From: Deroplatys truncata
Lineage: Eukaryota; Arthropoda; Insecta; Mantodea; Mantidae
DNA: 64,000 bases
Direction: 5' to 3'
NCBI GenBank assembly: GCA_030765065.1
Contig: CM060980.1
Location: forward strand, 59,318,364 to 59,382,363
The position numbers and the translations under genes are program-made. Under the pieces are notes generated by a model. That model was not told where the DNA came from and ran no database searches. It worked only from the letters and a program-made list of their open reading frames with translations. This document shows positions 10,701 through 24,630 of the stretch, one piece after another; the stretch's first letter is position 1; each line of letters opens with the position of its first letter.

Positions 10701-13700
10701 CAGTAGGACAAATTAATTTGTATAAACCATTAAAGCTACAAAACACTGTGCTGCATTTTCGGTTAACTGGCCCTGTATTTTGGGCTCTGACTACCACTTC
10801 CTTTCATTTATATTTGAAATTTATGGAGGAATTTTACCATTAGACCTTTGGACCTTCAATTCAATCTATCCACAGAATTTGTCACATGCTGATTGCACTC
10901 GATCTTCCCCTAGGTCTGCCAATATTTTTCTCCCTATTAATTCATAATTTAAATTCTCTTTGGATATCAAATCCACCTTGTTTATGTAAGATTTGTTGGC
11001 TTATCCGACATTGCATGGGTGGCATTTTAAATCTCGAAAGACGACTTAAGACTTGGAGGCCTGATTTTTCTTAGATACTGGAACGCCTGAAGCGGATAAA
11101 TTTGACCCTTGGCAACAAAATACAGTGTTTCAATATTAAAGTCACTTTATTCTAAACGTATTATCAGAAAGTGCATTAATTAGTTCTGCAAGGACTTCTT
11201 TGTAACGTTTTATCTTATAATACTTTCTTTTCAATACAACCTCCTGCATAGTTACAAAGGAGTAGACGAAGAGTGGCATGTCCGTGAAAGGGCATTGTTG
11301 CAATACTTTCTAAACACAGGCATTGTTGTGCAAGCATTGTTGTTATAATTTGTAACTTGATAAATTTACTGGTCTTTGATGTCACATGAAACGCATTTAG
11401 ATTGTCAAGTATGAAAAAAGCACACTTTTTAATAAAGCGCTCATATGACCCCACCAGACGTTTAAGGTAACTGACATTAAATGTCATAAAGCAGTTCATT
11501 TTTGGTGAGTGTAATGAACATATAAAATTAATAATGAAATGCTGTTGAATTAGTTTCTTCTACTAAAAGTAGAGATTAGATTCTACTTAGGGTTCAAATT
11601 GACACTCCCGATGTTTTAGTGTTAATTTTCTTCATTTAATTACACCCGTGCACGCTTTATGAAATTTTGTTCAATAATATAGAATATTGTTATGGTGACT
11701 CCTCCCTTTTCCTCGTATAATTTTGCTGTTTTATTTCTGATTTCTTTAACATATTTCCGAGAGTCTTTCAAGTTCTGGAAATATATATAGGTATGATCTA
11801 GTTATTTTCTGAACAAACACAGTAGACGAAAGCTTAAACCTTTGTAGCTTCTCTTTGGATCCGTAGTTACAACATTATACAGAAACACCCAAAAGGAATA
11901 TACTCGTCTAAGGAAGTGGAGTAAAACTGGTAAATATGAAGATTCCCCCTCCCAGACCACCAAGTTAAACATTTTGGAAATGCCGTATAGTCTGAAATCA
12001 TGGAGAAAAATAATATTTTCTTTTATTAATTATACATTTTGGTTGATAAATTACTGTTGTTATCTGAACAAAATGTTCTCTCTTTTTACGAATGACTTCG
12101 AATGTACTGGCACTACCTTTGACTGTAACATATAGAGGAAAAGGTTTCTTACCGTGGATCCGAAAGCCCCCCCTTTTTTGCTACAACTTTGTTTTCTTAG
12201 TTCCTGTTTGTCTTATTTTTATGCGCATTTTATATGGAGTAACAACAGCTATTTTCTGCTCCATCGTATTCTCAACGAAACGTCAAAGCCACATTCGTAG
12301 AGCGTGTTCTTTTATGACTTCAGCATGTTCGTGTTCTAGTATACTCTTTGTAAATCCTTTTTGGTCTTTTTGACATTGAAATTAGAAGCTGACTTAAGCA
12401 CCGCCAATGTCAGTTGGGAAGAACTGGGTAGTGAAAGAATCATCAAAATCGATTGAAAGGTTACTACAAAACACACGCGCGCGCACGTGCTCACACACAT
12501 ATATTTTCTATTTACAATATGAATATAGGTAACCATTTATTTCCTTTCATGTTATTTTTCATATATTTAACATTTTAATTAAAGCTTAAACAAGTATGCT
12601 TCAGGTTAATACTTTCATTAAGCATCAAATATTTCTTGTAAATACAAGAACCATCTTGGAAGTTGAATACCACAAGCAAAGTTAAAGTGGTTCCTGTAAT
12701 GTGGTAAAAGCTTCGCAGCGACTTTGGAGAAAGAATGTGCATTCTACTATGCAGAGTACTTGGCTTTATCCGTCGTATCGTGGATTTACCCACTCATCTG
12801 CAAAAGAAAGCTCGCCAATTTCATTTCAAAGCATTTCTCTACAATCTATGAAGATCGTAATCGAGATCTGTCTCTTGCTTAAAGGAAGCATTTACACCCT
12901 TTCCACACGGTATTTCAGAGCTCATTGGAGATATTACAGCATGAAGAGAACAGAATGGAAGTATTTAAAATAAACTGGTGAATTTGATCAATACTCATTG
13001 TAGCAGCTGACTACTTAGTAACCATGTACATATATCTTATTTTGTACGATTTGAACACGGAGAACAAGCGTTCTATCCTCAGTGTCTCAAACTGGAATGA
13101 TCATGGGCGATTGGAAAAAAACATATTTGTTACAAGAAGGGATGTATTGAATCATAGAGCTCACATTTTTAGGAACCTGGTTGAATTGGCTTTGATAATT
13201 ATTCTTATCTGTCAGCAGAATAAATAAATATCTTAGGAATGGTATTGTCTTACAGCAACAATACGAAATTAGTTGCTATAGAAGGCGCTACATGGAAGAA
13301 GAAGACATATTCACAAAGCACCTGTCGAAAGCCAGAACCTGATAGACATAACAGATCCTTCTTGGATCACTTTGTATCGGCAGGAAGTGGGCGTTTTACA
13401 GGAAAAGAATGGGAAAAGAAAAAAGAAAAGGAACTGGTTCTTCCTCCGCTATTAACCCTTCCTTCATTGAATGATTGCTATGGGTTATTAGTTAGTACTT
13501 CGTATGTCATTTGTTCCCATTAAAGGAAGTTGACAACCGGAAACCGAAGGAAGCCTTACAATGGTCGGCTCACAATGAGAATTGCTTCACAAGGATGAGA
13601 TAGAAGACATAAAATAGGGGTCAATACAATAGAAAGGAGTAACTTTACCTGTTGACTGCTTGTGGGAAAATTTGTTTACCGGTAATTCATCACGAGAAGG

Positions 13701-14264
13701 GGAAGAGGGCGGGGTAAATAATGTTACACATTACTTCAGACCATGCGTTTTCCTTGTTCTACCGATACTTTCAACTGTCAATGCTAGGGGTCATGCGCCG
13801 ACCGAGTGACATCATCCATGTCACCGAGGTCTCCCCTTGACAATAGGTGACCGTTTCCTTGCAACCAGACAGACACGAAAACTGCAAGACCTTTTCAAAA
13901 TTGTCCACGCTTCGGTGCCTCGACTTTACAACAAAGCATGGTTTCTAAAACTCTGCCTTGCTGTATCACAAAAGAAGAATTTAAATGACGTTCATAAGTG
14001 AATCAGCTTTCTGAGAATAATGACCTGAAAAAGTCAGAAAGTCAGAATTTCTCCATTTATTGCTTGAAATTAGATCCTTATTCTTTTTTCGGTTTCCACA
14101 TTTGCAAATACACGAATTGCACTGTTAACATTTTATGGTTTCCCTGTTATTAATTTTTTTCATAATTATTTTTGTAATAAGCTAGGATTCTAAAGTCACA
14201 TCAATCTTTAAGGATACTCAAAACTAAATTTTCAACAAACCCTCTTTTTTCTAAGTATTGCATT
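10701..14264. other. Unannotated DNA
   Basis: Several 60-95 codon open frames occur (for example 11215-11499 minus, 12092-12373 plus, 13239-13523 plus). None shows a recognisable domain, coding bias or splice context. A (CG/CA)n tract lies at about 12472-12502. 13780-13870 is relatively G+C-rich but unidentified. Confidence 0.35.
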
Positions 14265-14745
14265 CTACTCAAGAATTTAATACCGAGATTTTATTGGAAT
14301 AAAAAAGAAGCATTAAAACTGTTTATATATGTGTAATGTTTGTACTGTGTGCCTCTGTTTATGAATGACATAAATCAAAAAAGAAAAATCGGTTGCATAC
14401 CAAACTTTTTATTTAAGTTCAACATCTTCCAAGGAGACGACACGAAAATTTTCAAGAAAATCTCCCTGCCGCAAACTACTCTTTACATGGAAAAATGTTC
14501 GTTATTTGAGATTGTTTCTAAATGGCTTTAACGATTTTGATTAAAATCCAGATGATTAAGATATTTACATGACAGATGAAACGTATAATCCCGTGAAGTG
14601 CTCTTAATTCTGAATGACTTTTGTAAAATTGGTAAACCATAAGAACTATACAAATTTTTACTACAAAATTGTGGCGATTCCTTTTTTGAGATATTCGTTT
14701 TAATTGCTTTAAATTTTCAAATACTTAAAATTTTCTCAAATAGTT
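14265..14745 (+). repeat. W-rep copy B, diverged and 5'/3' incomplete
   Basis: It matches the W-rep order from aatttaataccgagatttt through ataccaaactttttattt, aacatcttccaaggag, acgattttgattaaaat and ggtaaaccataag. The (GT)n segment is missing. The copy ends near a CT-rich microsatellite. Confidence 0.75.
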
Positions 14746-14769
14746 AGCTTCTATTCGATTCTCTCTCAC

Positions 14770-14785
14770 TCTTCCGCCCTTACTC

Positions 14786-14818
<33 letters not shown>
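14770..14818. repeat. (CT)n microsatellite
   Basis: Nearly pure CT dinucleotides, adjoining the truncated W-rep copy B. Confidence 0.93.
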
Positions 14819-16430
14819 TGTGAAAATGCAGAGAGCGAGGAATTTCAAAGTCATCAGAGAGTTGTTTAAAATTTTGATTATCGCTTTACCTAATGTATCC
14901 TGTAATTAAAAGTGTAAATGTGATTTGAAAGTTTATTAATAATACTATAAGAATAGCTTGTAGAAAATGAATAGAAAAAGTCAGGTGAATACAGCAATTT
15001 CTTTTAAAACATTTGTTGGAGCAATTCTCAAACACTGTACCAATTGCATATTTGCCTTTCGGTATATTTAGATATCAAAATGCAACGTTTAAATGAATGA
15101 CCTAAAATTTTAAAACTTGATTTTCTTATAATCTTGCTTCTTACATGGTTGTCGCTTTAAAATGTTCATATTGCAATTTTTGTTCAATTTCTTTCAGAAT
15201 TTTACTATGCGTTCTTCAAAGGTTGATGGGATCTTAAAGAGCCTTTTCTCGTATGAAGTGTAGTTTTGTATTTAAGATTTTAATAATTGTTAATTTTTAG
15301 CAAGCGTATGCACTTTATAGTTTGCTTTTTTGCAGAAAAAATTGTAATGTTACATAAAATTTAATCTTTTACTGTAAATAACTATATTAGAGGAATAATG
15401 TGCAAAATTTAATATTAAAGCTTATCAACGTTTTGGAAATTCAGATAGATACGATAATGGAAATGAAATTTATATCAGAATTATGTTGCATAGATCTCTA
15501 GTAAAATTTTCACCTAAATTGTTGAAATTTGCAGAAATGAACAATTTTAATACAGAGTTCATTTAATGTACCCTCAATGTGATAGTTTTTGAGTCAGAAA
15601 AATTAAGAATAAATTATATTGAGCAAGCTACGGCGTGCTGTTTTGATTTGTTTCCTTTTAAATTCCATAATTGCAACAGTTACCGTTTTGCTGAATAAAA
15701 CATTACTCATTCGTAAGTTACACCATGGCTTAATGTTCGAATACAGTTGGTGCAGTGCTATGTAAGGGGTCTTTCTCAAGGTCTGAGAACATTTAAAACA
15801 TCAATTTAATTTGTAATTTAAACAGAAAATTTGAAGAAACTGGTTCTATTGCTGATAAGAAGAAATATTAATGACCAAAGGTAAACAGTAATGTCACTTT
15901 TAATGAGGAGTTTTACAAAAATAATGAAATAAGCAGAAATAATTATTATCTGGAATTAGTAGTGTTATTCAGGTACTCAGGCAACTTCAAATGGTTTATA
16001 ACGCAGTTTGTAAATTTCTAGTAAAATATCGTAAATATCACAAACTAATTTATAATTCATTAATTAAAACAAACGCTTTTACTCGTAGAAAGTGACAAGC
16101 AGAAAATATATTACTTTTTGTTTCCTTTGAATTAGCAGAAATTAAAATTATTAATGATAGGCTGAACGTGTTCTAGACAGAAGAAGCACACTTCTTTCTT
16201 TATGGTGTTACTCGTAAATGCAGTTTGACCAGGAAATGGCTTCCAAGCTTCAATTCAGTAACGTATTTATGGTTTTAAAATTACTCTATTGTGTGACTTT
16301 GCTTTATAACACTCAGCCTTAGCTCATATTTCTTGAAAGAAGACAACAATAGAATAAGAGAACCCATCGAAATAAACGAAAGTGCTTTTATATGTTACAG
16401 AACTTCGACATACCAGACTGAGAAATCACG
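14819..16430. other. Unannotated A+T-rich DNA
   Basis: No gene, terminal repeat or tRNA-like promoter recognised. Confidence 0.35.
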
Positions 16431-16439
16431 ACATGGAAA

Positions 16440-16740
16440 ACACAATATGCCTGTAAGATGGAACGTCGCTACACAGTAATTGCGCAGTTCTTTGACGATC
16501 ATGTCATTCAGTAGGCACTCTCCAACAATATGAGCTCCGAAATCTCCAGATCTCAACCCAGCCGGCATTTGTTTGTGGGGTTTACCTTAAAGAACGAGTG
16601 TTCATGGCACGTCCAGAAGCTCATTGCGAATGACGGACCGTATCAGGCAAGAAATTGCCATATTTCCAAGACATTTACTCCAAAATGCATGTTTTGCCGA
16701 AAGAATTACGTATGTCGAATAAAGACAAAGCTCTAAGTAC
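16440..16740 (+). pseudogene. Possible Tc1/mariner-type transposase C-terminal relic
   Basis: In shifting frames the region reads FFDDHVI, then APKSPDLNPAGICLWGL, and later DRIRQEIAIF. This resembles the SPDLNP...LWG block and following helix of DDE transposases. The upstream catalytic Asp blocks are not recognisable. The call rests on one motif and its order and is moderate at best. Confidence 0.45.
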
Positions 16741-16744
16741 ACGG

Positions 16745-18983
16745 ACACGTTTGAAACAAATTTAATATTGAATTTGAATGACCAAGAATTATTTAAATTA
16801 ATGAGTGGATTTTACATTTAAATGCTCAACTTTACAACATGTGACGCGAGATTTTCTCTAAGTCCAAAGTCTGTGGCATATTTTTTCGAAGTACAGCTTC
16901 ATACTTTTTTTTTTGTAATACGTATTTAGAATTATTTATTTGGATGGTTTCTTGTTGGAAAACGTTTTATTAACATAATTTAAGCCTTATAATTATTTAG
17001 TTATTTACTTACTGAGCATATAGCTATATAGAAGAATGCAGGGCAGCCAAATTCTCCATCTTGCACTACTCAAAGTAATGCAGCCAAAACTCTTTTTGTC
17101 ACTAAATTACACTATCTATATAATTGTACACATTATTTCTAAATTATGCTGACTAGCTATGTACACTAAACACTAACTGGTTAATTTAATTAAACTTTAA
17201 CTAAACCTAATGACTACACCACAGGTTAGACCTTTCTAATATCTTCCATTATTTCCTGGAAAGGGTCTGCTGAACGGTTCTTGGTTTCAGGATGGCACAA
17301 CACTAACAAATGTGTGCATCTAAGTGTTCTGTATCACTGAGGTAAACCGATAGATCCGTCTTATTAATCGGACGAGTTATTCCTAAAATCCTTGTTATTT
17401 GCAGGAATACCTCCAAGAATAAACAAACTTTGTTTTGTGCTTCTCGCACAACAGTAAACTTACGGTATACTCCGGTGCTGGAAGCATAATTCGCAATATG
17501 TCCGATATATTAATATACATGAATTATTATATTAACTATGGTGATTATCTTGTATTTTGATTCTTAATATTAAATTGTTAATAATGTTATTTTTATTTCT
17601 TGCCACGACTGCTGTTGTTTGGGTTTATGGTAGAGCATGTTTAACTTTGCAGGGTCTGGTATGGAAGGAAGGTAAGTAGTAACAACGCTAACATAAGATT
17701 AAGTCAATGAAGAACACAATGCTTTAATGGCACAGTTAGTTGGAGCTGTAGAACATCGCTTGCAATCAAGTATTTTATAAGTGCTCTAGTAATAATGATA
17801 GTATTTATCACACGTTCCTAAACTATACTTTGTTTCCCTTCCCATAACTTGAACTTTTAAATTTATACCATTTCAATTCACACTATATTATGAGAGGTAA
17901 TTAATAACGTCTGCTTCGGAGAGCTTACACGCATGTTCTTCACATCGCCGCACTTTATACGCAACTACCTTTGCTGATGGGAACGCTATAACTAACTTCC
18001 CTAAACTTAAACATTTTAAACATATTCTTTCTTAAAATCTCATTGGCTGTCTTTGTTAAGCTTGGAACATTCTAGAAGACTTACCAGGATATTATTGGTT
18101 GTTTTCAAACATGTGACCTCTCTACAAAAATATGTTGTGTTAGCTTGTCGTCGCATTTTCTCTTACACAATGGCTAAAGGTCTTACGTTTATGACTTCCC
18201 ACTTTTTGCCTGGGCCCTAATTCTAACAAAAACATGTTTGTATGCTTTTAACAAGGGTTCCACAGCTCCACTAAACTCTTACACATACATAAAACTTATG
18301 CTTTAACTTCTATTTATATAACAAATGTTTTACTTATTAATATTATTTTACATTATTATATACATGGTATATATGACCATAGTTACTGTCTCAAATTGTA
18401 CTTTACTGCATGATCATGATTGTAAAGCAATAAAACCCGAGAGAAATTATGGTCAGCACTTTCCAAAAGTGACCGGTTACTAATCGCTTCCAAATTGTTG
18501 TGCACATGTATGGGAATTTTTTCAGAGGTTGGCTACGGTTGTTACAAATGAATCACATGTTGGCTGCTATGCGAGAAGCAATAAAAGTCATCGGTTGTTT
18601 CAATCTGCTTACGCATGCGCATTGGAGAACCTTCGAACTTGTGGTAGCTTCTCGGACATATGCATTTTAATCAAAGCTTTTGGAACTATTTTTGATAAGA
18701 TAACAATTACTGCATTTAAGGGTGGTTTGTGGTTAGGGAGATTTCTTGAAATCCTTCACATGGCATTCATTAACGCTGAATGGTCCAAGTATGAAATGTG
18801 GTTTATTATTTGAGTTTTCATTTTTAACTTAGGTGTTCACAAATCCGCTTGCAAGCGTTTTACTAAAAGTGCCTTTTCATTAAAACAGTGAACTTCAAAA
18901 TGTGCACTTATGGTGAAATCCCTATATGAACCTTTTTCTTAATGAATGCGGTACCTCTTCTAACATATTAATTTAAATTCTAG
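16745..18983. other. Unannotated A+T-rich DNA
   Basis: No recognised feature. The 94-codon open frame at 18529-18813 has no known domain and no splice or promoter context that I can defend. Confidence 0.35.
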
Positions 18984-19946
18984 AAAAAAATCTGATGTGT
19001 TACACTCACATGACTTTCTCTACTCTTGTACAAACTATTTTTACAAACCCTTATGCTCCATCTATTTCATATTAATCGAGATAAACATTTGCAGAAACGA
19101 TCTTTTGACATGCAAAGAAAATTAAATTTTACACATATCGACCAGTTCTAAAAATATTTGACTCTCGCTTAAGGCATACCATGTTCACCTTGTTTTGTAT
19201 TTGCAAGGGCAATATAGAAATACAGTAGCCTTTAAGTACATACATATCTCTTAATAGCTGGTTGCTAGGTGCAGCACCATTCTCTTTGCCACAGATTAAT
19301 ACTCTTTGCATATCCAAGACAAAAAAATGAATAACGACTTCCCATTTGAGAAAATAAGTATTGAAAAATTTAAGCGAATAACAAGCAATATCTCGAAAAT
19401 AGTTCACTCAACAAAACAAAATGTATATGACATAAATTGTGTATTTTAACGCGATCTACATTTTTTGTGTAGTAAAACTTTGTCTATCTCTTTTGATTTA
19501 CCATTTATGCAAAAGTCGTTCACAATGAAGAATACTTTTGGAGATATTCCCAGAAAATTCGAGATATACATTTTATTTGTCATAAAAATATCTTAAACAT
19601 GTGATATTTTAATCAAAATGTTAGAGTCATTTTTGAGAAAATTAAAATTTTAGAAAAATGTTCCATGTAAAGGGTAATTTGGGGTGGGGGGATTTTCCTG
19701 AAAACCTTCGTGTCGCATCTCTGGAAGATATTGAACCTAAATACCAAGTTTGGTGTTTATCCGACTGTTCGTTTCTGAGTTATGCTCTTCACAGACACAC
19801 ACACAGACACACATGGACATGTTTCCAAAAATCCTTTTTTTTATTCAGGGGGTCCCAAAACATATATTTCCCGTGAAATCTCGGTATCGAATTTTTGGGT
19901 GGAATACAATACTTCCCCTACTTACTATAAGTAGTAGAGAAAGTAA
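18984..19946 (-). repeat. W-rep copy C, full length, reverse
   Basis: Read on the minus strand it runs from actttctctac (19930-19944) to acacatcagatttttt (18987-19004). It is close in sequence to copies A, K, M and N, so it belongs to the younger group. About 50 bases separate it from copy D. Confidence 0.93.
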
Positions 19947-20000
19947 TAAATATCAATATTGAAATCCTCTATATTGTATATACGAGACTTGAAAACTTGA

Positions 20001-20289
20001 GAAAAAACAATCTGTCTTGCATTCACATGACTTTTTCTACTCACTAAACTTATTCTTACAAAACTTAGTACTCTAACTACTTGTTAATCCAGATAAACTT
20101 TCAATTTACATTTTCCCATTTTGTTGTATGATACAGTGGGTAAAGTGATAGCCAGATTTTTGTGTGTCGCTATTTGAAGGCTTCGAAATTCCATGCTCTT
20201 TGCATGACCAAAAGAGAAAAAGGAATATTAACCTCCCAGTTGAGAAACGTATAAGTATTTGAAAAAACTAAAACAATAACAAGAAATGA
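20001..20289 (-). repeat. W-rep copy D, distal half of an older copy, reverse
   Basis: It starts aaaaaacaatctg, as the reversed 3' end of W-rep does, and follows the reversed order to aacaataacaagaaat. There it is cut by the forward copy E. The matching proximal half resumes after copy E. Confidence 0.8.
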
Positions 20290-20296
20290 GAAGTGC

Positions 20297-21135
20297 GATT
20301 TTACTTTCTCTACCACGTATAGTAAGTAGGGGAAGTATTGCATTCCACCCAAAAATTTCATACCGATATTTCACCGGAAATATATGTTTTGAGATCCCCT
20401 GAATCCAAAAAAGTATTTTTGGAAACATGTCCGTGTGTGTGTGTCTGTGAACAGCATAACTCAGAAACGAACAGTCGGAAAAACACCAAACTTGGTATTT
20501 AGGTTCAGTATCTTCCAGAGATGCGACACGAAGGTTTTCAAGAAAATTCCGCCACCCCAGATTACCCTTTACGTAGAACATTTTTCGAAATTTTTAATTT
20601 TCTAAAAATGGCGCGAACGATTTTGATTAAGATATCATATGTTTAAGAATTTTCATGACAAATGAAATGTATATCTCGAATTTTCTGGGAATGTCTCCAA
20701 AAGTATTCTTCATTGTGAACGACTTTTGCGTAACTGGTAAACCATAAGAGATAGACAAACTTTCACTACACAAAAAATGTAGATCACGTTAAAATACACA
20801 ATTTATGTCATATACATTTTTTTGTTGAGTGAACCATTTTCTAGATATTGCTTGTTATTCCCTTAAATTTTCCAATAATTTTTCTCAAATGGGAATACGT
20901 TATTAATTTTTTTACGTACTGGATATGCAAAGAGAATATAATGCGCCACATAGCAACCATCTCTTAAAAGATTTGACTGTCCCTTAAAGCCTACCGTATT
21001 CCCCTTACACCTACAAGAAAATTAGCAATAAGATTAACATCTCGATTAACATGAAGCATATGGAGAATAAGCGTTTGTAAAAATAGTTTGTACAAGAATA
21101 GAGAAAGTCATGTGAGTGTAACACATCAGAATTTT
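20297..21135 (+). repeat. W-rep copy E, nested in copy D/F
   Basis: Near full length from ttttactttctctac to acacatcaga. ATTTT lies immediately outside both ends (20299-20303 and just after 21131), compatible with a 5-bp target duplication or a T-rich element end. Confidence 0.88.
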
Positions 21136-21136
21136 C

Positions 21137-21606
21137 AGTAAGATTTTGTCTTATCTCTTACGGTTTACCAATTATGCAAAATCTTTTAGAATTAAGAAAA
21201 AATTACAGGCTATTCGCAGAAGATTTAAAATATACATTTTATTTGTCATCCAAGTATCTTAAACATGTATTTTAATCAAAATCGTTACATTCATTTTTGA
21301 GTGAATCGAAAATAACAAAAATATTTCCATGTAAAGTGCAGTTTGGGGTGGGGGAGTTTCTGGTAGATTTGAAAATCTTCGTATGGCATCTTTGAAAGAC
21401 ACTGTACTTAAATACCAAGTTTTGTATTTGTCCTACTTTTCCTCTTCGAGTTCTGCTGTTTACAGACACACGCACGCACACGTACGATACATACACGGAG
21501 CTTTTTCAGAATGCTGTTTTGTATGGAGGTGAAATATCGAAATAGAATTTTTGGGTGGAATACAATACTTCCTCTGCTTACTGTAAGTACGTTATACAGA
21601 AAGAAT
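21137..21606 (-). repeat. W-rep copy F, proximal half of the copy interrupted by E
   Basis: It resumes the reversed order at tttgtcttatctcttacggt and continues through tttggggtggggg and the (CA)n tract to gggtggaatacaatactt and the degenerate start near 21604. About 100 bases of consensus are missing between D and F. Confidence 0.8.
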
Positions 21607-22534
21607 GTTATTAGTTTAGCGTTCGGTTAGGTATGAATGCCAAATTAAGCAAGTAAACTAGAGACAGGCAAAGCAATTTGCACAAATTCATTAATCATTC
21701 CTTCCCATGTTTGTCTTTTCGCACTGTAGCTCTACATATAATAACAAAAACTATGCGTCAGAAATTGGGCTGAAATGAAATTATGATGTAATGACAAAAT
21801 GGTAGTAGCGTTACATGCTCGGACAATGTGGCCGTTTTTCTTGCCATTGTGGTAGTCAGCAACAATTCATGAGAATTTGCTCTACCTACATAGCAGGTCA
21901 CGAGCGGGACTAATGTAACAGTAATTTCCAAGTTATTCAATTGATGTTGCCAACCAGACCCCCACAGGTGAAAGGTTAGCCTGTTTTGTCGTTAAATTTA
22001 CGAGTATTATTTATTAAATACATGAATTACATAGCCTCCAACCAGTACTGTGGGGACTGCTGCATTGTTATTTGCCAATAATGCAGATTTGAGTGGAAAT
22101 GTATATTTGATTCCCAAGAGAAACTACCTGTTTGTTCGGCACACTAGAATTTGGCTAGTTTTGTAACACAGTAAACAACAGAAATCAGAACAATAGTGCC
22201 AGTTCTTTCATAAATTTTATTTTACTTCAGTTTCAATGCAATGTAATTATTCCACATTCTCCTTTATTAGGAAGTAAATTACTAAATTTGCAGTGTAAAT
22301 TTAAAGAATATTAAGGAGCAGTTTAAAATAAAACAGAACGTGCTAAAACCGGTTGCGTGTGCCTAATGATTTAATCGGAATAGAATTGTCAGAATTGATC
22401 ACCAGATAGCAGCTTGCCCTTTCTTTTAGCAGCGTTTAACGCCCATTCTTACGGCACTTCAGGTAGTGGATACTGATGATACATGACATGAAATTATAAT
22501 TAAGAAAGGAAATTTAGAAAGGAAATGTTCCAGG
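21607..22534. other. Unannotated DNA
   Basis: No recognisable feature. Confidence 0.35.
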
Positions 22535-22705
22535 CCAAAGTTTAGGGTATATCCCCGGCATTTGCCAGGTATGAGGACTGAAGAAAACCTGGAAAAACCC
22601 CCAGTCAGGGAGGACGGTCCTGGTGGGATTTCAATCGTCTATCTCCAGTTAGTGTATTTGCTGTAAGGACCTCGATCATCCGTGTCGAGCAGCACGCTGA
22701 ACAGT
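22535..22705 (-). repeat. tRNA-derived SINE fragment (family 4 type), reverse
   Basis: Contains gaaaacctggaaaaacccc, which also occurs (as gaaaacctgaaaaaactc) in the SINE at the window start. A degraded B-box-like segment near 22625 and an A-box-like region near 22670 follow. Confidence 0.5.
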
Positions 22706-22811
22706 CTCTAGTACAAATAGCAGAAGTAATAGCAGTACCTTAAGTTTTCCCACTTTAAATATTTATTTAGAGTAAATACTGCCAAATAGTATTGTGTTCA
22801 TCGTGGAAAAA

Positions 22812-23846
22812 CGTCTGATGTGTTGCACTAATATGTTTTTCTCCTCTTAATCTTCTATGAACTATTATTACAAAAGTTTATTCTTCAATCTACTTTTTGT
22901 TAATACAGATAACGTTCATTATATATTTACACATTTCGTCTGAGCTATAAGAAGAATGCAGTAAGCTAATGAGGTAATCAAATCTTTTCAAAACCAGTCA
23001 TTATGTAACTGCATTAAAATTTCGCTCTGTTTTCACGAATACGGAAAAAACAAAAGTGAGAAGAAAAAAAAGGTAGAGATTTTCAGTTGAGAAAAGAAGT
23101 TATAAGGCATTTGAAAAGTCAAACCAATAACAAAGAATATGTGGTAAATGGTTAACGCCATACAACTTCTATACATAGAAGTACATTTTGGTGTACTAAG
23201 ATTTTTCCATCTCTTATGGTTTACCAATTATACAAGTCATTCAGAATGAAGAGAACTTCATAGACTATTCTCACAAAATTCAAGATATATATCTTATTTG
23301 TTTTTCATAGACGCACCTTAACTACTGTGGTCCTTAGCGTCCCATTCTATATTGGGCGTGAAAGACCGGTAATTTTGCTCAGAGGCCTCTTTATCAGGCT
23401 TGAGGTTATTTTATGTGCCGTAAATCTACGACACGGGACCACTTACTTTACTTCCCTTCCCGAAAAAACCCATCGCCATCTATTCGGTTTGAACCCGCGA
23501 CCTCGGGAACTAGAGGCTAGCATGGTAACTACTAAACCATATCTTAAACATATGGCATTTTAATCAAAATTATTAGAGCCATTTTTAGCAAACTAAAATA
23601 TAACGACATGAATTGATTTTTTGGGGTGGGAGAATTTTCTTGAAAATCTTCGTATCATATCGTTTTGGGTTATGTGGTTCACAGACACACATACACACGG
23701 ATCTTTTTCTACTTTTTCTTTATTTTACTTTTGCATTCAGGGAGTACCAAAACGTGCATTGGGTGAAATCTCAGTAATGAATTTTTAGGTGGAATGCAAT
23801 ACTTCCTCTACTATAGGTAAGCAGTAGAGAAAGTAATAAGGATGTC
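22812..23846 (-). repeat. W-rep copy G, reverse, split by a SINE
   Basis: It begins with the reversed 3' end (acgtctgatgtgttgcac) and ends with the reversed start (gtagagaaagtaataa). It is split by the SINE at 23309-23540; the W-rep order continues across it from attcaagatatatatctt to atcttaaacatatgg. Confidence 0.88.
23309..23540 (-). repeat. tRNA-derived SINE (family 2), reverse, nested in W-rep G
   Basis: On the minus strand the head has the B-box-like GGTTCAAACC complement near 23488-23500. The body carries gataaagaggcctctgagc and tctttcacgcccaatata, and the tail is gcgtc. Shares these modules with the copies at 25603 and 46336. Confidence 0.88.
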
Positions 23847-24077
23847 ATTTATGCCTAATAGATCCTACTTCAAGAGAGAAGGGGATTGCTGAAGATCAGA
23901 CTTGAAAAATAGCACTGTTTGCTCCTATTACCGATGCCAAAGGAATAACCTGAAGTTTAAAAGGCAGTTGTTGCTTTAAATCACCTATGTTTTGCACTAT
24001 TTCTGCCTTAGGAATACCCGTTAGCACCAAATCAGTTCAATTATATGCGGCTAAATGTGCCACTCAGGTCCGGTTCT

Positions 24078-24630
24078 ACTTTCTCTGTCAGTACCTAGTA
24101 CATAGATGAAGTATTGCATTTCATCCAAAAATCTGATACGATATTTCACTTTGAAGCGCCCTGTATACAGGAAAACATTACTAGGAGAAGGTCCGTCTGT
24201 ATGTCTCTGTATGTGTGTGCATCAAAAACAGCGTAACTCGAAACTCGAAACGAAATGTCGCATAAATATCGTCGCCATCGTCGTCTCTAATTCTTCCGTA
24301 TATGGTCTATGACCTTCCGGGGTTACCTCATTCCACCAAGCAATGTCAGGACCCGTTTCTGAGGTGGAGGTACATAGCGGACGGAGTCCGTCAGCAATGG
24401 TAGGGTGATGATGAGGATGGCGGTGGAATGAGCGGACCTACAGCTTTTTACCTGGACTCCGAACCACGTTGCATCTTGGGAATATCCCACATTGGCAATA
24501 GTAATGTCGGAAACTTGGTACATAAGTTCAGTATCTTCCATGGATACGACGTGATTATTGTAAAGAAAATACTTATCCCCAGACTACGCTTTGTATAAAC
24601 AGTTTTCCGAAATTTGATATGTTTTATAAT
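24078..24630 (+). repeat. W-rep copy H, diverged, split by an insertion
   Basis: It starts ctactttctctgtcag and follows W-rep order to cgtaactcgaaactcg. It is then interrupted by 24265-24505 and resumes with aaacttggtacataagttcagtatc up to about 24630, where the 3' half is missing. Confidence 0.75.
24265..24505 (-). repeat. SINE-like insertion in W-rep H
   Basis: The left edge is a (CGTCGC)-like simple repeat, suggesting a SINE tail in reverse orientation. The right part holds a B-box-like segment at about 24457-24470 on the minus strand. AATGTCG flanks the insertion on both sides (24256-24262 and 24502-24508), a candidate target duplication. The family is unidentified. Confidence 0.45.

Noticed and set aside
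12092..12373. Hydrophobic 93-codon frame as a possible membrane protein
   Set aside because: T-rich DNA readily gives hydrophobic translations; no family resemblance.
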